64,000 bases of DNA from Paracoccaceae bacterium (GTDB lineage: Bacteria > Pseudomonadota > Alphaproteobacteria > Rhodobacterales > Rhodobacteraceae). The notes under the pieces were generated by a model that made no database searches, was not told the DNA's origin, and saw only the letters and a program-made list of their open reading frames with translations. Shown here piece after piece: positions 19,521 through 29,605 of this stretch (positions are counted from its first letter, which is position 1; every line of letters starts with the position of its first letter). Made by a program: the position numbers and the translations under genes. Location of the stretch: the NCBI GenBank assembly GCA_007128135.1, contig SKYA01000068.1, positions 17,207 through 81,206 of the forward strand, written 5' to 3'.

Positions 19521-20828
19521 TCACGCCCGCCCATCCAGCCTGCGCGTGACACTCTCGAACGCCTTCTCCAGCGGGGCCATGGTTCTGGCAAGTACAGTCT
19601 CGGCTGCGGCCAGAAAGGGCGCTCGAAACTCCGCGTCCTGCGCCTTGACCACGGCCTCGGCCAGGGCCTCGGCGCTCGCGACCTCCAGCGCCGCACCGCG
19701 CGCGCGCAGAATGTCATAGGCCGCGCGGAAATTTCCGGTCTGCGGGCCATGGACCACCATCACGCCCAGCGCCAGCGCCTCGAACGGATTCTTGCCGGCC
19801 ATGACAACCCCTTCCAGAGGCAGCGACTGGCCCGGATAGGCGACCGGAACAATCCGGTACCACGCCCCCATCTCGCCCAGAGAATCCGCAATATATATGC
19901 AGGTGTCCTTCGTGATCGGGTCATTTCGCGACCGCCGTGCAACCTGGTCCCGCGCAAACACTGCGCACGCATCGGCCTCGGTCCTGTCAGCCTCGCGCAT
20001 CTGCCGCGGCGCGATGATCAGCAGTATCTCCGGGCACAGGCGCATGGCATGCGCCTGTGCCTGCATGATCAGCGCCTCCTCGACCTGCCGGGTCGAGGCA
20101 GCAAGCCAGACAGGGCGGTTTCCAATCTGCCCGAGCAGGGCGTGACGCGCCTCGGTCTGGTCCGGCGGCGGGGTGGATGCCGCCTTGAGCAGCCCCGTCA
20201 CCTGCATCCTGTCCGCCGGGGCACCAAGATCCAGAAACAGAGCGTGCGAGCGGTCATCCTGCACATGAATCTCGTCAAAAAGCCCCATCAGCCAGCCATT
20301 AGCACGCGTCACCCGGCTGCGGCGCCGGTGGCGGCGCGCCGTGACATGGGTGTTGAGCATCAGCATCGGAACGCCGCGGCGGCGGGTCTCGTTCATCAGG
20401 CGCGGCCAGAGATCCATTTCAGAAAGTACGAACAGATCCGGCCGCCAGTGCCCAAGAAACCGATTCACCGGACCGGGGCAGTCGATGGGCGCATAGTGAT
20501 GGATCACACGGGGGGGCAACCGACGATTTGCCAGCGCCTCGGCCGAGGCCCGCGTGACCGAGGTCAGAAGAAAATGCGTCTGTGGCCGCGCGGCGGACAG
20601 GCGCTCAAGCAGGGTCAGCAGAACAGTCGTCTCGCCCACGCTCACGCCATGCAGCCAGACCAGTTCGCCGTCAGGCCGGGGGCAGGCCGCATGGCCCCAT
20701 TTCTCGGACAGTCGGGCCGGATCTTCCTTGTCCCTGCGCGCGCGGATACGCAACGCGAGCGCCCAGACCGGCGGCAGCAGCGCCGAGAGCGCAAGATAGA
20801 GACGGATTAGAAACGGTTTCGCGGCCAT
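19521..20828 (-). CDS. waaA: 3-deoxy-D-manno-octulosonic acid transferase
   Basis: Transfers KDO from CMP-KDO to lipid A precursor at the inner membrane. It has an N-terminal membrane-anchor segment (FLIRLYLALSALLPPVWAL) and the KDO-transferase blocks GEKWGH-like LSEKWGH, LHGVSVGE (residues 58-65), LSEMDLWPRL and PLEGVVMAGKNPFEAL. The ATG start gives 435 residues, as expected. A TTG seven codons upstream is an alternative. Its gene sits near kdsDBA, completing a KDO synthesis and attachment set. Confidence 0.93.
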   Translation of the reverse strand: MAAKPFLIRLYLALSALLPPVWALALRIRARRDKEDPARLSEKWGHAACPRPDGELVWLHGVSVGETTVLLTLLERLSAARPQTHFLLTSVTRASAEALANRRLPPRVIHHYAPIDCPGPVNRFLGHWRPDLFVLSEMDLWPRLMNETRRRGVPMLMLNTHVTARRHRRRSRVTRANGWLMGLFDEIHVQDDRSHALFLDLGAPADRMQVTGLLKAASTPPPDQTEARHALLGQIGNRPVWLAASTRQVEEALIMQAQAHAMRLCPEILLIIAPRQMREADRTEADACAVFARDQVARRSRNDPITKDTCIYIADSLGEMGAWYRIVPVAYPGQSLPLEGVVMAGKNPFEALALGVMVVHGPQTGNFRAAYDILRARGAALEVASAEALAEAVVKAQDAEFRAPFLAAAETVLARTMAPLEKAFESVTRRLDGRA

Positions 20829-21113
20829 GCGCGCAGCCCATGCCTGCAAGTGTTCCGCCCAGCCCTATATCACGCCCAGCCGCAGGGGCAATCACAGGCC
20901 CGACACTGCCGCAATATCTTGCCTCCGCCGAACTGCAGATTGGCATTGTCCTGACTGCCGGCTTCCCGCTCATGCGCGGCCGAGCCTTGATCCGGCAAGG
21001 AAACATGATAGACGATTGCGCTAACGTGAACATGAAGCTGCCTGACCTGGGCGAAACCCTGCCGGATGCGCAGAGACGCCTTGACCCGGCCTTGCTGCCA
21101 GAAAGGACATGAC

Positions 21114-22571
<1,458 letters not shown>

Positions 22572-22626
22572 GGCAGTTCGTTTGCACGGCGGCAGGCGCA
22601 CAGGGTCGGGCGCTCGGGGGCAGGAC

Positions 22627-22860
22627 ATGGATCACACGACAATCTTCCTTCTGGGTGTCTATCTGGTGCCCCTCGCCTTTCTCAGCCTTATGCGGGCCTG
22701 GGCCGACAGCCGGCCGCCCGCGGTCGCCTTGCTGCTCGGCGCGATCGCGGCAGGCTGCATCGGCTATGTCGCAGTCGCACGCGAAGAAGGGATATTCCGC
22801 CTGCGCGAAATCCCGGAACTGACCCTCGAGTTGGCCGCACGGATTGTCGCGATCTTCTGA
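22627..22860 (+). CDS. small two-helix membrane protein
   Basis: A 77-residue protein (MDHTTIFLLGVYLVPL start, GGGGGCAGGAC upstream). It has two hydrophobic segments, about residues 5-22 and 30-50, then a soluble tail ending in a hydrophobic helix (LTLELAARIVAIF). No family function is known. It begins 55 bp after pyk and precedes rpmI. Coding is supported by the ribosome site and hydrophobic pattern. Confidence 0.72.
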   Translation: MDHTTIFLLGVYLVPLAFLSLMRAWADSRPPAVALLLGAIAAGCIGYVAVAREEGIFRLREIPELTLELAARIVAIF

Positions 22861-22997
22861 ACCTCGCCCTGCGCCCAGGGACTCGCATCGCCTTGCACGG
22901 CTGCCTGTTCCGGTGTAAGGGGCGGTTTCTCGATCTGCGTCCGGCCAGATGTGGCATGCCGAGGCGCAGGGACAACCACTACCGATAGGAGTTGGAA

Positions 22998-23198
22998 ATG
23001 CCCAAGATGAAGACCAAATCAGGCGCGAAGAAGCGCTTTTCCATGACAGCCTCGGGCAAGGTCAAGGCAGGTCAGGCCGGCAAGCGGCACGGCATGATCA
23101 AGCGGACCAAGAAGTTCATTCGCGACGCGCGCGGCACCACGATCCTGTCCGATCAGGATTCGCGCATCGTCAAGAAATACATGCCCTACGACCGCTAA
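22998..23198 (+). CDS. rpmI: 50S ribosomal protein L35
   Basis: A 66-residue basic ribosomal protein, recognised by [14 protein letters not shown] at the N-terminus and [20 protein letters not shown] at the C-terminus. AGGAG precedes the ATG; an ATG two codons upstream is not the family start. It lies 12 bp ahead of rplT, the usual pair. infC and pheS, often linked to them, are absent here. Confidence 0.97.
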   Translation: MPKMKTKSGAKKRFSMTASGKVKAGQAGKRHGMIKRTKKFIRDARGTTILSDQDSRIVKKYMPYDR

Positions 23199-23210
23199 GG
23201 AGAAGCTGTC

Positions 23211-23573
23211 ATGTCAAGAGTTACCTCCGGCAAAGTCACCCATGCCCGTCACCGCAAGGTCGTGAAGGCCGCAAAGGGCTATTATGGCGCGCGCTCGCGG
23301 AATTTCCGCACCGCGACCCAGGCTGTGGACAAGGCCAACCAGTATGCCACCCGCGACCGCAAGGTGCGCAAGCGCAATTTCCGCGCGCTGTGGATTCAGC
23401 GAATCAACGCCGCCGTGCGTGAACTGGACCCGACCCTGACCTACTCGCGTTTCATCAATGCGCTGACTCTCGCCGGGATCGAGGTGGACCGGAAGGTTCT
23501 CGCCGATCTCGCCGTGCACGAACCCGAAGCCTTTGGCCAGATCGTCGCAAAGGCAAAGGCCGCAATGGCCTGA
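23211..23573 (+). CDS. rplT: 50S ribosomal protein L20
   Basis: A 120-residue 23S rRNA-binding protein needed early in 50S assembly. It is recognised from the basic N-terminus ([20 protein letters not shown]) and from [33 protein letters not shown] lies upstream. A strong intrinsic terminator follows within 25 bp, so the pyk-rpmI-rplT run ends here. Confidence 0.97.
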   Translation: MSRVTSGKVTHARHRKVVKAAKGYYGARSRNFRTATQAVDKANQYATRDRKVRKRNFRALWIQRINAAVRELDPTLTYSRFINALTLAGIEVDRKVLADLAVHEPEAFGQIVAKAKAAMA

Positions 23574-23597
23574 GCGCTCCCGCGTCAATCATCGGGC

Positions 23598-23634
23598 ACC
23601 CGCGACAGCCATGCTGTCGCGGGTGTTTGCTTTT
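23598..23634 (+). terminator. rho-independent terminator after rplT
   Basis: A perfect 12-bp stem, ACCCGCGACAGC and GCTGTCGCGGGT, with a 3-base loop CAT, followed by GTTTGCTTTTG. This is the strongest canonical terminator in the first half of the window and ends the ribosomal-protein transcript before the convergent ABC transporter operon. Confidence 0.92.
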
Positions 23635-23657
23635 GCGGGGACAAGGCAAAGGCCCCG

Positions 23658-24401
23658 TCACAACCGGCCCGAGGCGATCAGCCGCGCGAGAAAGGCCTGC
23701 GTCGCCGGGGCCTGAGGGGCCGTGAACAGGCGATCGGGCGTGTCCTCCTCGACGATGCGCCCGTCGTAAAGAAAGCAGACACGATCCGCCACATCGCGCG
23801 CAAAGCCCATCTCGTGGGTCACGATCACCATCGTCAATCCACGTGTCTTCAGGTCATGGATGATACGCAAGACCTCGCCCACCAGTTCAGGGTCAAGCGC
23901 GGCGGTTACCTCGTCCAGCAGCAGCACATCGGGGGCGTTCATCATGGCGCGCGCAATCGCCACACGCTGTTGCTGCCCGCCCGAGAGCTGCTCGGGGTAA
24001 GCCGTGGCAAAACGGTCCATGCCGAACAGGGACAGTATTTCGCGCGCGCGCTCATTGGCCGTTGCGCGGGGCATGCCCTGCACCTTGCGCGGCGCAAGGG
24101 TCAGGTTGTCCAGCACGGTCAGATGCGGGAACAGATTGTAGGACTGGAACACGATTCCCACGCGCTGCTGCAACCCGGTGCGCCCGAATTGCGCCGAGCC
24201 GACCGGCACGCCACCCAGCGTGATGCTGCCATGATCCGGCTCAATCAGGCGGTTGATGCAGCGTAGGAGCGTCGATTTTCCTGACCCCGAGGCCCCGATC
24301 AGGCAGACGACCTCATGCGCAGAGACATCCAGATCGACCCGGTCCAGCACAAGGCGGTTACCGAAATACTTGGTCAGTCCGCGGATCGCGATCTCTGCCA
24401 T
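23658..24401 (-). CDS. polar amino-acid ABC transporter ATP-binding protein
   Basis: A 247-residue ATPase of the GlnQ/HisP type. Walker A is GASGSGKST (residues 36-44), the signature LSGGQQQRVAIARAM, Walker B LLLDEVTAALDPE, and the H-loop THEMGFA. It powers uptake together with the permease and binding protein just upstream. It starts one base from the permease stop codon, indicating coupled translation. Confidence 0.93.
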   Translation of the reverse strand: MAEIAIRGLTKYFGNRLVLDRVDLDVSAHEVVCLIGASGSGKSTLLRCINRLIEPDHGSITLGGVPVGSAQFGRTGLQQRVGIVFQSYNLFPHLTVLDNLTLAPRKVQGMPRATANERAREILSLFGMDRFATAYPEQLSGGQQQRVAIARAMMNAPDVLLLDEVTAALDPELVGEVLRIIHDLKTRGLTMVIVTHEMGFARDVADRVCFLYDGRIVEEDTPDRLFTAPQAPATQAFLARLIASGRL

Positions 24402-25307
24402 CTACTCGGCCATCTGCAGGCGCCGCGCTCGGTCGCGCTGGTTGACCCAGTCCGCCAGCCGCGCCATCGGAATCGTGGCCAGCAGGAACAAAAGCGCCGC
24501 CACGATCAGGGACGAGTAGTTGAAGGTCGTGGCCGTGTAGATCTGCGCTTCGCGCACCGCGTCGCGCACCCCGATGACGGACAGGAGCGCCACATCCTTC
24601 TGCAGCGCGACCACGATATTCATCAGCGCAGGCAGCACGTTGCGCAACGCTTGTGGCAGGATGGCGTAGATCAGCGTCTGCCATTCGCTCAGGCCCAGCG
24701 ACTTGGCGGCCGCTCGCTGGCCCTCATGCACGGCATCAATGCCCGAGCGGTAGATCTCGGCCACATAGGCGGAATAGGATAGCACCATCGCGACCCCGCC
24801 CCAGAACAGGCCCGAATTCGGCAGGCCGGGGATGCTCAGCGCCGGGATCCCGAAGCCGAACAGGATCACCAGCAAGAGCGCAGGCAGACCTCGGAACACG
24901 TCGATATAAACCACCACCATCAGCCGGAAGGGCGCAAAGACCGGCCCGCGCAATGACCGCACCACCGCCAGAACCAGGGCCCAGACCCCGATACAGGCCA
25001 GCGCGATCAGCCAGACCTGCAGATTGGTCAGGAACCCTTGCGCCACGCGCGGGGCGGCTGCGATCATATGGTCGATATTGAAGAATTGCGCCTTGATGCG
25101 CGGCCACTGCTCGGCGCTGGTGATCAACCAGTAAAGCGCGCCGAACACCACGATGATCGAGGCCGAGGAAATCAACCCCGGCGCCAGTGCTGCGCGCCAG
25201 TCGAAGGCCCGCTTGCGCGGGGGCGGAGGCGGGCCATCGGGCGCTGGGCGCACCCCGCACGACCCGGTGCGCGCATTGGCCCCGGGCTGGGGGTCTGTTG
25301 CCGTCAT
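24402..25307 (-). CDS. polar amino-acid ABC transporter permease
   Basis: A 301-residue inner-membrane permease of the HisMQ type. It has a long proline-rich cytoplasmic N-terminus (GPPPPPRKRAF), a first membrane segment at about 42-62 and five more. The EAA loop reads QRAAAKSLGLSEWQTLIYAILPQ, shown here only by its key residues E-A-A replaced by R-A-A-A-K and the invariant G before L-S. Only one permease gene is present, so it probably forms a homodimer. Confidence 0.9.
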   Translation of the reverse strand: MTATDPQPGANARTGSCGVRPAPDGPPPPPRKRAFDWRAALAPGLISSASIIVVFGALYWLITSAEQWPRIKAQFFNIDHMIAAAPRVAQGFLTNLQVWLIALACIGVWALVLAVVRSLRGPVFAPFRLMVVVYIDVFRGLPALLLVILFGFGIPALSIPGLPNSGLFWGGVAMVLSYSAYVAEIYRSGIDAVHEGQRAAAKSLGLSEWQTLIYAILPQALRNVLPALMNIVVALQKDVALLSVIGVRDAVREAQIYTATTFNYSSLIVAALLFLLATIPMARLADWVNQRDRARRLQMAE

Positions 25308-25316
25308 CCGCCTGGA

Positions 25317-26138
25317 TTATTCCGTGATGACCGGCAGATCAGGATCAGCCACCAGCCATGTCGAGACCAGATCACGCACCACGCCACGCTCGATCAGCGC
25401 AGACAGCGCCTCGTCCACCCATTCGACCAGCGGGTTGTCTTTCTGAAACAGCAGCCCGTGCCCGAGGTCGTTTTCATCTGCGGGCAGGATGGCGACAATA
25501 TCGGCGTCGGAAATCTGGACAGCGGTAGCAAACAGAGCTGTCGGCAGGGCCGCGAGCGTGGCATCGATCTGACCGGCCAGCATTGCCTGGAACACCCCGA
25601 TCTGGTCGTCATAGACGGCTGCATCCTGCACACCGATGATGTTTTCCAGATACATCAGATCCGTCGTGCCGATCACGGCACCCCAGCGCGCGCCGGTCAG
25701 ATCGGCAAAGCTGCTGGCCCCCTCGACCGCCGATCCGGGCAGCGCGATCACGGCCTTGTCGGGCTGGAAATAGACCTGGCTGAAGCTGACCACTTCCTTG
25801 CGCGGTTCCGTGACCGAGACCTGATTGATGGCAAAGTCGAAATTCTTGGCCCCGGGTGCGATGGTCTGTTCAAACGTGTTGCCAACCCAGACGACCTGCT
25901 CGGGCGCAAATCCCATCTCGGCGGCCAGCGCATAGATCAGCGCATTCTCGAACCCTTCGCCGCTGGCCGGATCATTGTTCAGCATCCAAGGGGGATAGAC
26001 CGGATCACCCGTGCCTACGGTCAGCTGACCAGCATTCAGCAGGCGCGGATCGTCGGGCGTGCGTTCGGTAGCCTCTGCAGCGGGCACGGTCAGGCCAAGG
26101 GCAAGCAGAGCGGCCAGAATGGAGCGGAATGTGGTCAT
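25317..26138 (-). CDS. amino-acid ABC transporter substrate-binding protein
   Basis: A 273-residue family 3 periplasmic binding protein. The start MTTFRSILAALLALGL gives a clear Sec signal ending near AAEA-TE (about residue 23), and GAGAGGACG lies upstream. Family features are LTVGTGDPVYPPW, FDFAINQVSVTEPRKEVVSFS and a C-terminal lobe ending LVADPDLPVITE. Substrate cannot be told; polar or small neutral amino acids are usual. It heads a three-gene operon. Confidence 0.9.
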   Translation of the reverse strand: MTTFRSILAALLALGLTVPAAEATERTPDDPRLLNAGQLTVGTGDPVYPPWMLNNDPASGEGFENALIYALAAEMGFAPEQVVWVGNTFEQTIAPGAKNFDFAINQVSVTEPRKEVVSFSQVYFQPDKAVIALPGSAVEGASSFADLTGARWGAVIGTTDLMYLENIIGVQDAAVYDDQIGVFQAMLAGQIDATLAALPTALFATAVQISDADIVAILPADENDLGHGLLFQKDNPLVEWVDEALSALIERGVVRDLVSTWLVADPDLPVITE

Positions 26139-26574
26139 GGCGTCCTCTCTGTTAACCGACATTCCCCAAATGGACTGCGGCTGGATGAAAAACTCGCCTG
26201 ATCTTGGCGATTGATCAAGTGTTTTTCGCTCCGAGGGGCATCCGCGACCGGCGAGCGCCCCGAGAAGGGCAGACTGGGCCGTCACCCTTCATTGCCATGG
26301 ACCGCCAGCCCCGGTTCTTCACGCTCCGGACAGAACTGTCGAGCCGCCCTAGTTTGCCTTCTGAGGAGCTCGGCAGGTTTCGGCAAGCATCCCGTCGCGC
26401 CTTTCATCACTGCAGAAGGGTACGGGAAATTCCTTGCGCAATCGGGCTCGGGCCGCAACTGAATCAAGGTTCAGTGGCAGGTCTGTCGATTATCGCTGGT
26501 TCAACTCGTTGTAGGTGTTTGATCCCATGGTTTGATGGTGCGATCCTTTCTCAGGAATGGAAGGAAGCATTCTG
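26139..26574. other. non-coding stretch, no feature recognised
   Basis: About 435 bp upstream of the amino-acid transporter operon. It should contain that operon's promoter on the minus strand, but no convincing -35/-10 pair was found. Open frames here lack ribosome sites and family resemblance. The right end may include the badly damaged N-terminal half of the WYL regulator pseudogene that follows. Confidence 0.5.
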
Positions 26575-27240
26575 GGACAGGTTCGTCACGGGAGCGCCAC
26601 GACCACGCGCGCAGGACCGAGAGCGATGCCGAGGCAATTCTGGAGGCAAATGGCTTTGCATGCCACCCTGGCCCTCGAGCCCGCACCGATCCTGTTGTCC
26701 TGTCGATCATCACGGCCGCTTTGCGGGGGCCTTTCCTGCTATCCATGCCATATAGCAAGGACCATGAAACAGATGCCCGACCGCGGCTGATCAAGCCATA
26801 TGGCTTGCTGCTGGGAATCCGCCGGTATCTTGTTGCCAGGGTCGTTGGTGACAGCGGTCGGATGCGTCACTTTCGGCTTGCCCGGATCACCTCGATCAAC
26901 ATTGAAGCCAGATCCCTGTTTTGCGTGATCCGGACTTAACCTGGAAGACCACGCGGTACTCGCTTTCGGGTCCTTTCAGTCCGATGCAGAATACGCCGAG
27001 GTCGTGTGGCGCTTCCGGCCGGATGCATCGGCGGTAGCGCGCGAATTTGTGTTCCACCCCCGGCAGTAACTCACCCAAGGGGCCGATGGATCACTTTTGG
27101 TAAGGTTTCGGGCATCAGGCCACCTTGAAATGGCGTGCCATCTGTATCGCTGGGGTGAGACTGTCGAGGTGCTGGAGCCAGAGGCGCCGAGGCTGTTGGT
27201 GCATCAGCACCGGAGGGCAGATTTCAGCGCGTTGCCATGA
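26575..27240 (+). pseudogene. degraded WYL-domain transcriptional regulator
   Basis: Pieces of a WYL-domain regulator are readable in order. The first frame gives ESDAEAILEANGFACHPGP, PYGLLLGIRRYLVA and GDSGRMRHFRLARI up to a TAA at 26937. A shift then restores LEDHAVLAFGSFQSDAEY, VVWRFRPDA and REFVFHPRQ, an in-frame TAA at 27067-27069, and finally LEMACHLYRWGETVEVLEP to a TGA at 27238. At least one frameshift and one nonsense codon break it, and no N-terminal DNA-binding domain is recognisable. WYL proteins are ligand-sensing regulators; this copy is dead. Confidence 0.8.
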
Positions 27241-27319
27241 TATCTCGTGCGTCAGACTTGCGACCCCGGAAGCATTCCAGGCTGCGATCTTTGACCTGCC
27301 CCCTGGAAGTTCGCTCTCT

Positions 27320-27609
27320 ATCCTGCATTTCATGAGTCGCGAAGAACGCGACCACCATGAGCGTTGCCATCAGGATCGACTCGCAAAGCCACCATGCGCG
27401 ACCGTCTCTGAATCACAGACCCAGACCTGCCGTGATGTAGGCGAAACCCGCAAGAAAATTGAACCCCCGAACGAACGGCACAGCCGCGCCCATGTCCGCG
27501 CTGCCAAACAGCGCCATGCCGACGGAAACAACGGTGAGCACGCCAAACAAGAAGGCGGCGACCGTAACTGCCAGGACGGGACGGGACGGGCGAGCACGCT
27601 GTCAGGCAT
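27320..27609 (-). pseudogene. degraded small membrane protein gene downstream of tetR
   Basis: An ATG (27607-27609) overlaps the tetR stop and begins MPDSVLAR. It then leaves frame at a pentanucleotide repeat. In the shifted frame a membrane-protein sequence follows: LAVTVAAFLFGVLTVVSVG, then FVRGFNFLAGFAYITAGLGL, then a TGA (27413-27415). Past the TGA the same frame continues with GRAWWLCESILMATLMVVAFF. The TGA may have replaced a TGG (Trp) codon. Three hydrophobic segments suggest an originally longer membrane protein translated with tetR. No family name is assigned. Confidence 0.6.
27576..27590. repeat. three tandem ACGGG units
   Basis: Three copies of ACGGG lie eight codons into the membrane-protein remnant. 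Removing one unit would restore the frame between MPDSVLAR and the hydrophobic sequence, so a slipped-strand event explains the frameshift. Confidence 0.7.
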
Positions 27610-28216
27610 TGGGCTTCTCACTTGTCATCAAGGATAGCTGGATCTCGAACAGACGCGCGCCTTCCTCCTCCAGTCCAAAATCCCGTGCGCCAAGGCTCCA
27701 GCGGATGGCAAGTGCCTGAACGAGCGAGGTCAGCAACACGGCGGCGTCTGTCGGAGACAGGCCGGGGCGCAGGCGTGCTTCGCGCTGCATCTGTGTCAGC
27801 GCCGCCACCAGATAGCCCTGAAACGCAGCTAACTTGGTGCGGAAGGCATCGCGCAGAGCGGGGTTGTCGATATTGAGCTCGCGCGAATGCAGCACCATCG
27901 GAAGCGAAGGCGTGGCCGAGATCTGGTGTAATTGCGCACGGATCAGCGCGCGCAGCCTTGCCTCGGGCGTGTCGGCCATCGCCAGCGCGTGATCCCATGC
28001 CGCGTTCAGGCGGCGAGACACATCCTCGGCGACAGCCAGCCACAGCGCCTGCTTCGTGGGAAAGTGACGAAAGATCCCCGGCTGTGACAGCCCGACCGCT
28101 TGGGCGATGTCATTGGTCGTCATCCGGTCAGGGCCCAACCGGTCGGACAGATACAGACAGGCAGCGATGATTTCGGCCTTGCGGTTCGGGGCGGATTTGC
28201 GTGCCAGTTCATTCAC
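27602..28216 (-). CDS. TetR/AcrR family regulator of the RND efflux operon
   Basis: A 204-residue repressor. The N-terminal helix-turn-helix is MTTNDIAQAVGLSQPGIFRHF (key part ND-IAQAVGLS-QPGIFRHF, about residues 32-52), followed by the usual helical ligand domain. It is divergent from the RND adaptor and permease genes across 87 bp that contain a partly symmetric TTAG...CTAA site, the common layout for a local efflux repressor. The effector is unknown. Confidence 0.88.
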   Translation of the reverse strand: MNELARKSAPNRKAEIIAACLYLSDRLGPDRMTTNDIAQAVGLSQPGIFRHFPTKQALWLAVAEDVSRRLNAAWDHALAMADTPEARLRALIRAQLHQISATPSLPMVLHSRELNIDNPALRDAFRTKLAAFQGYLVAALTQMQREARLRPGLSPTDAAVLLTSLVQALAIRWSLGARDFGLEEEGARLFEIQLSLMTSEKPNA

Positions 28217-28222
28217 TCCAGG

Positions 28223-28240
28223 TTAGTGAGTGATTGCTAA
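28223..28240. promoter_or_regulatory. candidate TetR operator
   Basis: TTAGTGAGTGATTGCTAA is a partial inverted repeat (TTAG and CTAA ends) placed 7 bp before the tetR start and 64 bp before the adaptor start. TetR-type efflux repressors often bind such sites in the divergent region. The assignment is positional. Confidence 0.45.
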
Positions 28241-28303
28241 TTTACTCTGCCCGGTGTAAAAGTCAAACTGCTCACATTTCCGCGCCCTGGAAGGAGTTTC
28301 GTA

Positions 28304-29605
28304 ATGCCTCGCCTAGACGCTCTCTGGGCCGTTCCACCCATTGTTCTTGGGGGGATCGTTGCGTTCTGGATGATATCAGGCGCAACCGGCCCCGTGCAGC
28401 AGGCAACGCCTCCCGCCGGTCTGGCCGTGCGCGTGGCCCCGGTCACAGAGCAGGTGATCACGCCTGCCGCCCATGGCTGGGGCAATGTGCGCGCGGCCGA
28501 ACGCTGGACTGCCGTGGCCGAGGTGCGTGGCCAGGTGATCTGGCGCCATGCCGACCTCGAGCCCGGCAAGATGATTACGGCGGGCACCCGGCTGCTGGAG
28601 ATTGACCCCGGCGACTACCTGCTGGCGATCACCCAGGCCGAAGCCGATCTGGCTGCCTTTGCCGCCGAGGCCAGCCAGATTGACGCCGAGGAAGCAAACA
28701 CCGGCCGTATCCTTGCACTGGAAGAGGCGCGGCTGGCCCTGTCCGAATCCGATCTGACGCGGGTGCGCGAACTGGTGGCGCAGGGCACCGCGCCGCAGTC
28801 GCGTGCCGACGAGGCCGAGCGCGCAACGCTTCTGGCGCGCCGCACCGTGGTAGAGCTGCAAAACACGCTGGCCCTGATCCCGTCCCGTCTCGAACGGCTT
28901 GCCGCACAACAGGCCCGCACCGAGGCCACGCTGGCCCGTGCCCGGCGCGATCTGGCGCATACCGTCGTGTCGGCACCCTTTGATCTGCGCGTGACCTCGG
29001 TTCAGATCGAACGGTTTCAGGTCGTTGCCACCGGCCAGCCCCTTCTGGCCGGGGACAGTATTGCGCGCGCCGAGGTGGTGCTTCAGGTGCCCACCGACAC
29101 CTTCAGCCGGCTGGTACAGGGGCTTGCGCCGAACGGCGACATGCTGGCGGCCATGCGTGATACCCCGTCAACCATGATTGCGGCAGAGCTGCGCCAGCTT
29201 TCCGATCCCGGGCAGGTCTGGCATGGCACGGTGACACGCATCGACGGCGGACTGGATCCGCGCGCCCGGACCGTTCCGGTGGTGGTCTCGGTGGATGATC
29301 CCTATGCCGGTGCCGCGCCGCCGCTGCGTCTGCCGCTGGTCCCCAACATGCAGGTCGCGATCACATTGACCGGTTTGCCAATGCCCGCGCAGGTGGTGAT
29401 CCCCGAGGCGGCGCTGCACGGCACACTGGTCTATCTGGTCGATCCCGATGACAGGCTGGAACTGCGCCCGGTCACAACGCTGTTCCGACAGGACGGGCTG
29501 GCGGTAATCGACGTAGGGCTGGAACCGGGCGAATGGCTGATCCTTGACGACATCACCCCGGCACTGCCGGGTCTGCGCCTGACGCCAATCGAGGCGGCGC
29601 GATGA
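28304..29605 (+). CDS. RND efflux periplasmic adaptor subunit
   Basis: A 433-residue membrane-fusion protein. One N-terminal membrane anchor (residues 8-26) is followed by the lipoyl-like part (AEVRGQVIWRHADLEPGKMI), a long alpha-helical hairpin rich in A, E and L (about residues 105-215), the second lipoyl half and a beta-barrel (VVSAPFDLRVTSVQIERFQ). It bridges the inner-membrane pump to an outer-membrane channel. GGAAGGAG lies upstream. It overlaps the permease gene by four bases. Confidence 0.9.
   Translation: MPRLDALWAVPPIVLGGIVAFWMISGATGPVQQATPPAGLAVRVAPVTEQVITPAAHGWGNVRAAERWTAVAEVRGQVIWRHADLEPGKMITAGTRLLEIDPGDYLLAITQAEADLAAFAAEASQIDAEEANTGRILALEEARLALSESDLTRVRELVAQGTAPQSRADEAERATLLARRTVVELQNTLALIPSRLERLAAQQARTEATLARARRDLAHTVVSAPFDLRVTSVQIERFQVVATGQPLLAGDSIARAEVVLQVPTDTFSRLVQGLAPNGDMLAAMRDTPSTMIAAELRQLSDPGQVWHGTVTRIDGGLDPRARTVPVVVSVDDPYAGAAPPLRLPLVPNMQVAITLTGLPMPAQVVIPEAALHGTLVYLVDPDDRLELRPVTTLFRQDGLAVIDVGLEPGEWLILDDITPALPGLRLTPIEAAR

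Noticed and set aside
21005..21112. Possible 35-codon leader ORF ahead of pyk with AAGGAA upstream
   Set aside because: Too short, no known leader peptide features and no attenuator hairpins; kept out of the gene list.
26515..26545. Sequence resembling an insertion-sequence end (GATCCCATGGTTTGATGG)
   Set aside because: No matching inverted partner or transposase nearby; could be chance.
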